From the NCBI RefSeq assembly GCF_000715075.1, contig NC_134095.1, positions 9,534,722 to 9,598,721 on the forward strand: a stretch of DNA of 64,000 nt, written 5' to 3'. This document shows, one piece after another, positions 54,541-64,000 of this stretch. Source of the stretch: Nicotiana tabacum. Taxonomy: Eukaryota; Streptophyta; Magnoliopsida; Solanales; Solanaceae. Under the pieces are notes generated by a model. The model saw nothing but the letters and a program-made list of their open reading frames with translations, made no database searches and was not told where the DNA came from. Numbering within the stretch: the first letter of the stretch is position 1; every line of letters begins with the position of its first letter. Made by a program: the position numbers and the translations under genes.

Positions 54541-55811
54541 AGACTCTTCTGGTGGAATGTCACGATACTTTGTGGGTCGGCCATCCTAGTGAAGACCGCA
54601 CCATGGCATTACTTCGTCGTGCATATTATTGGCCTCAAATGGCCGATGACGTTGCTCAGTATGTGAAGACTTGTCTAGTATGCCAGAAGGACAAGTCAAA
54701 TTGTCTGACACAAGAAAAAATCTTGGAACCACTAGCTGTCCCAAAGAGACCTTGGGAAAATGTTTCCCTGGATTTCATCACCGAATTGCCCAAGGACAGA
54801 GATCTCACAACTATCTTGGTTGTGGTGGATCGGTTTTTCAAGTATGCTACCTTTATTGCAGCCCCACAATACATCTCAGCAGAGGATACAGCTCGACTCT
54901 TCTTCTCTCATGTTTTCAAATATTGGGGCCTGCCTAAAGACATTATTAGTGATCGCGACTCGCGCTTCACTAGCAACTTTTGGACCCAACTCTTTAAGTG
55001 CCTCGGGTCAAAACTGAGGATAACTCAAGTTTTCATCCACAATCTGATGGCCAGACGGAGTGGTTCAATGGCACACAGGAGGAATATCTTCGCCACTTTG
55101 TAACCGGATCGCAGAAGAACTGGATGCTCAATTGTGTTTCAATTCACAAAAGAGCTCTAGCACAAACAAAAGCGCTTTTGAAATTGTTACCGGACAGCAA
55201 CCGCTACTCCCATACCGTGAATGCACCAAACATGTCAAAATCTCCTCGAGCTACTAGTTTCTCAAAATAATGGAAGAAAAATTTGGAGATAGTGGGGAGC
55301 TGTCTTATCAAAGCCCAAAAGTGGATGAAGAGGCATGCTGATCAAAATCGTCGCTTTGTTGAATTCCAAGTAGGAGACAAAGTGATGGTCAAAATTCCAA
55401 AGCGATACTTGTTTGCGGGGGTCCATCGCCAATTACAAAAATACATTGGACCCTTGTCCATTGAAAGGCGCATTGGGAAAGTTGCATACCAGGTGGATAC
55501 CCTAGCATGGTCGAAAATCCATCCTGTCTTCCATGTCAGTCTTCTGAAACCTTTTCAGGAATACATGGAGGATCCTTCACGGAACCAACTCACAATACCA
55601 AGTATTCAAGGCCCTAATTCAACGAGGAAAGCTATTCTTGATAATAGAGTGATTCACGCCTCAAGGAAAGATCACCAATAGTTTTTGGTGAAATGGCAGG
55701 GCTTTGATGCAGAGGAGAATACTTGGGAGAGGGGAACAAACCTCAAAGCCTTCAAGAGCCTAATTGATGATTATCTTGCAAGTAAGGCGTCGAGGACGTC
55801 GCCAACTCAGG
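54541..55811 (+). pseudogene. Element IV integrase with C-terminal chromodomain
   Basis: The zinc domain and core are in 54552-55103: VKTCLVCQKDKS, the first Asp in NVSLDFITELPKD, the second Asp in KDIISDRDSRFTSNF. After a frame change HPQSDGQTEWFNGTQEEYL gives the Glu. Further frame changes follow, then 55283-55681 holds the GPY/F-type region (VGDKVMVKIPKRYLF, HPVFHVSLLKPF). A TAG at 55679-55681 precedes a chromodomain-like segment (FLVKWQGFDAEENTWER, about 55682-55790). A chromodomain can steer integration to marked chromatin, which defines chromoviruses. All three catalytic residues remain, but the frame is broken at least four times. Confidence 0.86.
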
Positions 55812-55821
55812 TAGGGCAGAA

Positions 55822-56496
55822 TGTTGGGCGGCTTTCCAGCCATGCCTCATGACCCCTTGGACGCGCCCCGTGACGTCCTAGTAAGCCTCCCAACGCCTAG
55901 CGCCACGGGCGGCCCCGTAGTCTTGGTCGCGCCACGTGACAAGCGCGCATGTGCCTCTGTCGCCCCTCTGATATTCCTCGCCAGCGCCCAGCCGCAAGCA
56001 GATGCCAACAGCGCCGCGCGCGCAAATTGTGATACCAAAGATAAGGTTGCTGACAACGGACCTGTTTCTACCTTGGAGAAAACTAAGTCCTTTTCATTGT
56101 AAATATAGAGTAGTTTTATTTCATGTACTTCCATTATGTTCCTCTAGCTCAGTTAGGTCCAATATTGTAACTTTGGTTTATTTTTTTTATGCACTATTAG
56201 GGGGGATCAAATAATCAAACTTTATAGCAAGCAAGCAATTCTCTGTACTGGTGTCTCTACCCCTCGGCACCATGTTGTTTTTCTGTAATAGCTTTCACTA
56301 ATGCAATCAAGCTTTCTTTCATTCTCAATTCTCATTTATGTTCTCTCAATTGCTCTTGACATTGGTTTTCCGTACGCCGGCACTGACAATTTTGTCTAGC
56401 GTACGGAGGGGACCTCAGTTGACGGATAGTAAATGCACTGACATCAGTTGCTTAGCCTTACGTCGTCATTCCAAAGAATTTCGGGAAGGCGCCACA
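55822..56496 (+). repeat. Element IV 3' LTR
   Basis: It matches 42900-43596 and ends GGCGCCACA. It is preceded by the purine-rich GGTAGGGCAGAA (55810-55821), the likely polypurine tract, and followed by ATAA. Confidence 0.83.
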
Positions 56497-57155
56497 ATAA
56501 TTATGTTTGTTATTAGATACGTCTAATCACGTGACGATGTTGTTGAAATGAAGATTCATAATAAAATTGAATAAATGAACAATTAAACCCATTGTAGTAG
56601 TTATTGTTTTCTTCGTTTTGAGAGTATAAACTATATAAATTGTTCTTATTTTAAAAATAAAAAAATTATACGAATAGCTTGCCGTCGCTGTTTATTTTCT
56701 ATTCTTCGTTCTTAGAATATAAACTATATAAATTTTTAACAATAAGAAAATAACTGTAAAAACTTATAGCCCAACCATGGTGGATGGGCACTTCGGGTGT
56801 TCCTCCAAGACTTCATTGTCAAATCCTCAATTGAAATGCAAACGCACCCATGGCCATGGTGGGTGTGCATATTTTTATCACCAGAATTCATGGCAAACAC
56901 ACTCTTAACGGGTGTTGTTTCATGATACCACATTGTGATGACAATTAGTGCGTTATGTGTGGTAAAATATAGAGCAATTGATTTATAATTAACCGGTGTG
57001 GTAATTCTTTTTTCCCTGTTGCCGGATGAAGGTCATTGCATTGCACCAATTATTCCTCCATTCGCATTCTTTTCTTTTGTTTTTTTAATTTTCAGTTTGA
57101 TGTCCGATACCTATTTTACGACTAGACTAGTATGGATTCGCATCAGAAAGCTCTA
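56497..57155. other. Intergenic sequence, no gene seen
   Basis: AT-rich sequence following element IV. A CCATGGTGGATGGGCA and CCATGGTGGGTGTGCA pair near 56776 and 56853 is the only notable internal similarity. No coding frame is supported. Confidence 0.5.
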
Positions 57156-57167
57156 CTTTGGGGGTAA

Positions 57168-57909
57168 GGATGTACAAACCGAATCGAAAAACCGTACCAA
57201 ACCGAAAAATCAAATCAAACGGATTAGAAAAATCGACTAGGTTTGGTTTGATTTAGTTTAGTATTGAGTAAAAAATACAAACCAAACCGACATATAAATA
57301 TATAATTATTTATATGCGTTTAAGATTTTATATAGAATTTTCTTTAAAAAATATCAAGAAATATTTGGGATTATCTTATGGGATATAATATTTAATAGAA
57401 TATGAAGTGCTCCATATTTACTAATCTTAAATAATAGGTTGTATGATCACTTTCTTTTCAAATGTTACGTACTGAAATGCATCAATCTCTTTGTTCTTCC
57501 ATATTTATATGTCAATATCTATTAAATTTTTATATCTTTTTCGAATTTGAAATGGTTATTATTATTTAGGTATCATATTGATTTTTATGTTTAATTACTA
57601 AATTCGATTAAACTTGAAAGTATACATCAATGAAAAATTATTGTCGACTAAAAAAATAATTATTACATATTACTAAGAAAATTCTCCCATAAGAATATTT
57701 TAACAAATAATATGTTTTTCTTTTTAAAATTTTTACCAAATATATGTTTACTTATAAAAAATTTAATGAAGTAATTGAAGTAATACTTAAGTAATAAAAA
57801 ATCCGAAAAAATCCTAAAAATCCGACAAAATCGAACCAGTCCAAACCGATAAGTTGATTTGGTTTGATTTTGATAATAATCAAACCAACCAGATTCATAT
57901 ACATCCCTT
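57168..57909. mobile_element. Short non-coding transposon-like element, about 740 bp
   Basis: It is bounded by near-identical direct repeats CTTTGGGGGTAA (57156-57167) and CTTTGGGGTAA (57910-57920). The ends are inverted over GGATGTA (left) and TACATCC (right). Both ends carry AAACCGA/TCGGTTTGG-type motifs in multiple copies, and the middle is AT-rich with no ORF. This suits a MITE-like non-autonomous element; the superfamily is not assigned. Confidence 0.6.
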
Positions 57910-57920
57910 CTTTGGGGTAA

Positions 57921-58547
57921 AACACTCCCTAGTTAAGCGACTCCATTCCTAGAAAAATTTGAAATCAAATCTGAAATCTATAATTAAGAATGAATGAATA
58001 CTTACACTCCACCAAAAGCGACTTAGGTGGTCATCCGCACAGTATATTGTGCTAATTCTACTTCTGTTCTGAGTTCATTTTTTTCATTTTTATTTATTTA
58101 CTAACGTAAATCACTGGAAAAATGAAAAAAGAGGAGCTCATCCGTGAAATTTGAGTTCTGAAACTATGTGATGCATATCGCTGAGTGAAATTATATCCTT
58201 ACAGCAAATAGGTTGAAGACAATAAGATGTCCTCTCTTGTTAACAGGTGCGCAAAACCAAGCATTTAATAAGTGATGTTGGTTGAAGACAGTATAATAAT
58301 ATTATATACTTCCCCATCAGTTGTTATCCTTAGAACCTGCGACGTTTGGCTCAAATTACTATACATAGACGTAAGACGTGTGTATAGAGTTGATATACAC
58401 TTTAGTGTCCGTACATTCAACTAACTACTCTTTTATTATCCATACTTTCAACTCCGAACTCAAAATTCTATCAAGTAGAATGGTCTTCCCTGTACGATGC
58501 AAGCACCATTTTGCTTTTTGAGTACAGAACATGCCACTGTAAGATCA
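57921..58547. other. Spacer downstream of the RNA-binding protein gene
   Basis: No gene or repeat recognised. T-rich at 58075-58110. Confidence 0.5.
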
Positions 58548-58553
58548 TTTATT
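58548..58553 (-). terminator. Candidate polyadenylation signal of the RBP47-like gene
   Basis: AATAAA on the minus strand about 200 bases downstream of the stop codon, a normal plant 3' UTR length. Confidence 0.5.
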
Positions 58554-58748
58554 CCATTCAAGAAGTTTCATGTCTAAGTCCAAACTTCTAAATTAATGTT
58601 TAATAGAATCCCTAGGAGACTAACACATCAAGTCAAAATTCAGTTCCACTCCTCATTTGGAGGGAATCATTAAATTCCACATTCCTTGCTTGAAACAAAG
58701 AGATTGAGCACATTCACCATTCAAGCAGAGGAACTCAGGTGCAGACTT

Positions 58749-61700
58749 TCAGCTTACTTGTTGCTGGTGAGTCCCGTATATTGGATAAGCCCCATAGGCA
58801 GCAGCAGCTGCAGCGTACATCCCTGGGTCATGCTGTGGTGGGAATGCATACCCATAACCATCATAAAAATGTCCCCCATAGTATGGCCCAGTCCACTGGT
58901 TTCCAAAATCACCTCTCGACTGCAATATTCCATAGGTGGAGATTGAGTAATACAATCAAAGATCGAGACATGTTAAAGAATCTGGTGCATAACATCTTAA
59001 TAGGTGCAATTTGTCTGAGATTACATATCAATAACCTCCCACCACCCTCAGAAGAAGGGGGGGAGGGGGGAGCAAGAAAATTGATAATATATAATATTAT
59101 CAACAATATATTATTTCAACACCCTAGTGCTTTCTCAATACCGTATGCAATATATAATAGATAGTCCCACTTCTACCAACAAGGATAACTTAAAGTTTCT
59201 GTAAGTCGAGCAAATGTTGGACACTAGAATAACTATGAGAGATACAGATGCTAGCCACGGGTAACAAGAAGTTCTAAGCATTAGTTCATCTGTCCTGGAG
59301 ATTTTTTTCTCCAGACATAAAATTCAAAGAAGCAACAGAGGTCATGCAACAAAAAGAATCCAGTGCAAAGCAGCTTATTTGGTTGCAGACGATTTATCAT
59401 AGGTTACACATATCAAAAGCCTCTCAGAAGACGGGGAGGGAACAGTAATTAAAATTTTGATAACCTTACTGAATAATAGATATTCCTACTTCTACCGACA
59501 AGCATAACTAGGAGTTCAAGTCAAGCAAATACTGGATAATAGAGTAACTATGAGACGTGACTGGTGCTAGTCACTGCATTCATGACTTGTCCTAGGCATT
59601 TGCTCGGCTGTCTTGGAGATTCTACTTTATCCAAAGACAAAAACTTCAAAGAAGCAACAGAGAAGAGATAAAGAGGTGATGAAAGAAAGAATACCTGTTT
59701 ATTTGCGGGGTTTCTTCCCCAAGAAAGACGCACTGTTTGCTTGCCAATAGAAGTTCCGTTCAGCTTCTGTAAGGCTTCCTCTGCATCATTCCTGGCATAA
59801 CAAATTATGGAGATTTGTTACTGAACATTTACTCTCTAATAAGATACCTAACAAAGAGAAAACTCAAAACCAACAAGCTACCTGTTCGCGAATTGCACAA
59901 ACCCACACCCTTTCCCAACTGGTATTTTTACAGAAACTATTTCACCGTACTGCACGAAAGGCTGTCTAAGATCTTCATCACTGACATTGGGGTCTAGACC
60001 TCCAACAAAAATCTATGATAATATTGATTAGCCAAAGGGACTAGAAAATTAAAAAAGAAGAAAGAAAAAAGAATGGACTAGTTAACAAACTGTTGTATTT
60101 GTAGAATCTGCATCAGGTTGTGATCCTTGAGCTGGTCCACCGTTGGAGTATCCACCTATCAAATGCAGTTAGACGCAAGTATTAAATACCATAAGAACCA
60201 TCAACATGACTACCACAACATCCACAGTCATTGTTTGAAGTAACGAACCATGATCTGAAAGTTGACACTATAATTACGACAAAACAGCAAAAGAAAAACA
60301 ACCAACAACCTGCAACTTATGGAAAACTGCAGATGAAGTGAAATTGGAAACACAACCTAATGTATTAATAAGGAAGGGAGCACATTAATTTACTTTCCTG
60401 CTCTAGAAAACACAAATGACTTATCAAGTTACAAGAAATCTCATTCATGCTTTCACTTTTACATGCCAAATAACAACCTGATACATACTGCCACCAACTA
60501 AAGCAATCACTTTTATCGTGAAAATTTCACCTAAAGATGACCGTTACAAACAAAGATGACAGTTGCAAACACAACCTCAAGAAAGAAGCGTGTGTTTCTT
60601 GCTAATTGGAGTGAGAAAGGAGTTCATCTCTTTTATCTCTTCTTCAAGAATTAATTTTGTCAGCTAAACCATGTAGAATGAAGAAAAACATGCATGCTTC
60701 AAGGTTGACTTTGAAGCACGATATTGCTAGGCACTTTTATGTCCAAATCATCACTCTGAAAGAGTAAACAAATATCAAAGACAAAGGGGGAAGTTGATTA
60801 GAGGAACCAAATTCAGTGACACTCTTTAGAAGTTACTAAATTAGAAAATTAAAAGAAGAAAGAACCAACTTTTGACTTCACAGCATTCGTGAAAGGAAAA
60901 TGTGTAAGAACAAAGTTCCTTATCACCCTTTTTACGGTTAAAACAGCTGTAAGATGTAACTAGGCAACTCGTTTTTCTTTCCTTCACAACGGTGTGACTG
61001 TTTATTGTTCAGAAATAAAAGAAACTTGAGAGAATATCAACAACTTATGCCAGCAAAGATTTCTAAAACTACATCGGTCATTACCTTGAGAAGAATATTG
61101 TTGTTGGTATCCTGATGATTTCCGTGGTGTGGCTGCACCAATTCGCATGGGCCTGCTTGAACAATACACACCATTCATTTCAGTCATAGCTTGAGACCTC
61201 TCATTATCATCTCCAAACCTTACAAAACCATATCCTTTTGAACGACCAGTGTTGGCATCGAAGACAACTTTAGCAGCTTTAACAGAAGGATATTTTGTCG
61301 CAAAAGTTTCATGCAGTAAGGTATCAGTAACATCTGCAGCTAAATCTCCTACAAAGATGGAAAGATCAGAACCGTTGTTAGCTCGCTTGTCACCCATGCT
61401 GAATGTAGCCCAATTCAGACGGAAAGGTTGATCCACATTAGGCATTGTCATGCAAGAATATGTCTGCAGAACTTTCTCTGCAGCTGCGTGTGTGAAGAAT
61501 TCCACAAAACCATATCCTTCGGAGAAACCAGTCTGTTTATTGCGAATTACCTTGATAGAGGCAACCTGCACAAACAAGAGCCATATCAGTTGACAAGAAA
61601 ATCATGTGATTAAAGACTTTCAGTTCGTTCCTTTTTTTCCCCGATACGGCAGAGTCAAGTTTGGCTTGAGCCAGGCATCAATACTTGATCTCCAAATACA

Positions 61701-63829
61701 TTATAAAATTAAAAATGGTTTTCATCTTCATGCAAGAGTTGCTGATGCTGTTTCAGGTATAAATATATCGTAAACTGCTACCAGGAATCTATGTGCTGTT
61801 ATTACTTAATAGTATCTTCTTGATATTCAATTTTAACACCAGAGTGGATCAATGTTCACTAACTTGGATGCATGATTTGTCCTGTTCTTTACATGGACAA
61901 AAACCTTTATTGTGTGCTGTGTTCTCAGTATAGAGTAGCCTAATGAGCAAAAGAATGACAGGTGGAAGTGCTTTCTCAGAAGGTTCTCAATAGCATCATA
62001 GTTACATACAATTAGCATTTTTCATGGTTGTCATCCAAATTTTGCTAAACATATCGAAAAGGCAACAACGAAGAAAAAAATGACATTTCAACAAAAAAAT
62101 TCTTGTGCTTTTATTTATCTCCTCACTAAACTTGCTTATTGAAGAGACATTAACAGCTGAACTTGGAAATTTAATACGTAATACATAGTTAAGATTATTA
62201 TACTCCAGCAAGACCGAGTTTCTGAAAACAACCCAATTGTTCAAGGAAGATTATATTATAATCTTCTCATAACTCCATGTATTTTTAAGAAAATTCCAGC
62301 TTACATAAATAGAGAGTTTAGAGAAGCTTTGACACACCAAAGTTCGAAACTTCAAAAATGAAAATAAAATTTTATAACATGAAATTTCCAACTAACTTAC
62401 CTAGAAACCTTAGACATTACAATGTTAAACTTGTACTTTTTGGCTATCTGCATTATTGTCTAGCCCTCTCAAACAACATTAATGTTAACCAGATCAGAGA
62501 GGTTATATAGAGATTTACACGATGAATCCATATGGACCAAAAAATTATGTGTATATCCTGTAGTATCTACACGAAAATTATCAGAGAGGTTATGTGTATT
62601 TACACGAAAGCATGTTTCAATTTTCAACAAGAGGAAATTTAGAATGCTGACAGCTTTCTGGATCCTAAAATTTGGATTCAGTAGCAAAAATTTCAACCTT
62701 GAACACAAGCTTTTTATAATAATCCCAAAACTAACCTCCTGCAGTCATAGAGAAGCTGCCAACTTTGAGTTCTTGACTCAAATCAAGATGCATTGTCTCC
62801 TTTATTGGAGACAACAACAACAACAACATACCCAATGATTAAACCTTACCTCTACCTGGGAACCAGGCATAGAGACTGTTTCTGGTAGGCTCCTTTATTA
62901 GGAATGATATGCTAAAATTAGAATTACTAGTAAAAATAATATAATTACCTTAATTACCCCATTTTTTAATGCAACCTGTAATTTAGCCTTAAATATGTTC
63001 TCTAGATAACATGCAGGCAAGACTATATGAACTTCGATAAATCTGCAATTTATGCCCTAATTAATAAGGAAGATAACATAGCCTAAAGCGTGGACTAAGC
63101 ATGCAAACAATCTACTCCAAAATATCAACACGTCTGCCACTAATTTAAAACATGTACAATTAATTAACAAAAGGCGCAAATTTTACATTAAAACCGAGTG
63201 ACGGCGGCTAGCTAGCTAGCTAAATATTCAATATATTCATTAATTAAATAAGTCTAGATTCACATTTGGCAACTGTAATTAATCAACGAAAAAACATAAC
63301 ACCCAAGATACATTTAGAAAAAACATGAATTACGTGTTGAAAAAAACAGAGTACCATATAAATAAGCATCTTTATGAAATGAGAAAAAATAAAAAAGAAC
63401 AACCTCGTTAGTGGAAGCAAAGCAGTTACGTAGATAATCCTCATCCATCCAATTAAGAAGGTCACCGACCCAGATCGTTCGGTTCTCATTGTTGTTATTA
63501 TTATTAGATCCTCCTCCACCTTGCTGCTGGTGTGGCGACGGCGAGTGAGGCGGCGGCGGGTGATGGTGGAGGAGATGGTGGTGGTGGTGTGGATGATACG
63601 GCATGTAGTGTGGCGGATAATGTGGGGCCGGCATCATTGGATGCTGCATTACCATCGCCGCCGCCGGGTACTGCATCGCTACCCAAGGCTGCTGTTGCGC
63701 CGCCACCACTGGTACAACCGTTCCCCCACTCACCCCCTGCTGTTGTGGCTGTGAAGCCGTAGGTTGTGACGGCTGCGGCGGCGGTTGTTGTTTATTTTCT
63801 TGAGATTCAGTACCGTTATTCTTCTGCAT
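58749..63829 (-). CDS. RBP47/RBP45-like three-RRM RNA-binding protein (six coding exons)
   Basis: Exons, in order: 63829-63404, 61565-61085, 60155-60091, 60012-59882, 59791-59695, 58919-58749. All introns are GT-AG and the phases agree, giving 456 residues. The first 116 residues are Gln/Pro/His-rich, with a His run (residues 81-90) and Asn run, typical of this family. RRM1 (about 117-195) has IWVGDL and GYGFVEFF and is split by intron 1; RRM2 (about 210-288) has IFVGDL and KGYGFVRF; RRM3 (325-395) has IFVGGL and KGCGFVQF. The C-terminus is Gly/Tyr/Gln/Ala-rich. Such proteins bind U-rich and poly(A) RNA, mainly in the nucleus, and move to stress granules. The ATG at 63829 is the first in frame; upstream in-frame codons lack ATG. 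RRM order, the MQ-type start and the Gln/Pro-rich N-terminus favour RBP47 over RBP45. No lesion was seen. Confidence 0.93.
62797..62899 (-). mobile_element. Truncated TS-type SINE with target duplication in RBP47-like intron 1
   Basis: The 10-bp duplicate CTCCTTTATT occurs at 62797-62806 and 62890-62899. Between them the minus strand reads a tRNA-like head with CCCAGGTAGAGGTAAGG and ends GGGTATG plus (TTG)n. These are the start and end of the Solanaceae TS SINE. The body is about 83 bp and lacks the middle of the usual element. Confidence 0.75.
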
Positions 63830-63886
63830 CTTTACCTCAAACAAACCCTAGAGTAAACAAAACACACGTAAAAATACACACTTTTT

Positions 63887-63896
63887 ATTTATATAA
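63887..63896 (-). promoter_or_regulatory. Candidate TATA box of the RBP47-like gene
   Basis: The minus strand has TATATAAATA about 60 bases upstream of the ATG, which would give a short 5' UTR of roughly 30 nt. Further upstream, a CT-rich tract (63950-63995) might instead be part of a longer 5' UTR. Confidence 0.35.
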
Positions 63897-64000
63897 TAAT
63901 AATAATCCTATAAAAATATAGAGATATAGAGTGTGTAAGTATAGGTGAATCTGAGAGAGAGAAAAAGAGGATGGAGGCTAAAAGAAAGAGAGGATTTATG

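Larger units (their letters stand above)
42900..56496 (+). mobile_element. Chromovirus (Galadriel-like Ty3/gypsy) retrotransposon (element IV)
   Basis: Two LTRs of roughly 0.68-0.70 kb (42900 to about 43596, and 55822-56496) share the GGGCGGCTTTCCAGCCATG start region. Between them lie a tRNA-iMet-type primer site, gag with a CCHC knuckle, protease, RT, RNase H, integrase and a C-terminal chromodomain, which defines a chromovirus. The tetramer ATAA flanks both outer ends. Element V (7.5 kb) interrupts the protease-RT linker. Removing V leaves about 6.1 kb, a normal size for this group. Assignment to Galadriel is by general resemblance. Confidence 0.9.

Noticed and set aside
62482..62838. 118-codon plus-strand ORF in RBP47-like intron 1
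   Set aside because: It lies in an intron, opposite to the gene, runs into the SINE tail (QQQQHTQ from the CAA run), and shows no domain.
63521..63762. Plus-strand ORFs opposite RBP47-like exon 1
   Set aside because: Shadows of the His/Pro/Gln-rich coding exon; the minus strand has consistent splice sites and RRM motifs.

Overview
This is eukaryotic nuclear DNA from a flowering plant, most likely a Solanaceae species such as Nicotiana. The evidence is a spliced RBP47/RBP45-type gene, a remnant of a Solanaceae TS-type SINE, and the retrotransposon lineages present (Ogre, other Tat elements, Athila, a Galadriel-like chromovirus). No prokaryotic operons, CRISPR arrays, rRNA or tRNA genes were seen. 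The window splits into a stack of nested, decayed LTR retrotransposons (1 to about 56.5 kb), a low-copy spacer with one short transposon-like element (56.5-58.5 kb), and one host gene on the minus strand (58.5-63.9 kb).

Layout. (I) 1-13398, minus: the 5' half of an Ogre element with a 4.05-kb LTR, a tRNA-Arg-type primer site, an extra ORF1, gag, protease and the start of RT/RNase H; it runs off the left edge. It sits inside (II) 13399-17294, minus: a Tat-lineage element with LTR, gag, protease and part of RT. The LTR of II has a primer site on one side and a polypurine tract on the other, so it appears shared by two internal regions. (III) 17486-42639, minus: a second Tat element with two LTRs, a wrecked gag-pol, and an intron-containing accessory gene on the opposite strand. 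That gene was split by (VI) 18564-32418, plus: an Athila element with perfect GGCAC target duplications, 1.5-kb LTRs, gag-pol and a third ORF. (IV) 42900-56496, plus: a chromovirus with a C-terminal chromodomain, split inside the pro-pol frame by (V) 45165-52674, plus: an element with 2.4-kb LTRs and no coding capacity.

Themes. Three Tat/Athila elements carry an extra gene beyond gag-pol, each in a different place: before gag and in sense (Ogre ORF1), after pol and antisense (III), and after pol and in sense (Athila). The last two look like stand-alone genes, with a TATA box and splice signals of their own. In the Athila element the promoter-like stretch before ORF3 repeats the layout of the LTR promoter: a cluster of hairpin-forming GCGGNCCGC modules, then TATAAATA about 30-40 bp on. 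Coding decay across the stack includes many TAG stops at positions that suit former CAG codons.

The only apparently functional host gene encodes a predicted 456-residue three-RRM RNA-binding protein (six coding exons, all GT-AG). Its first intron holds a short internally deleted SINE with a 10-bp target duplication. All boundaries were read by eye; nothing was aligned or searched by computer.
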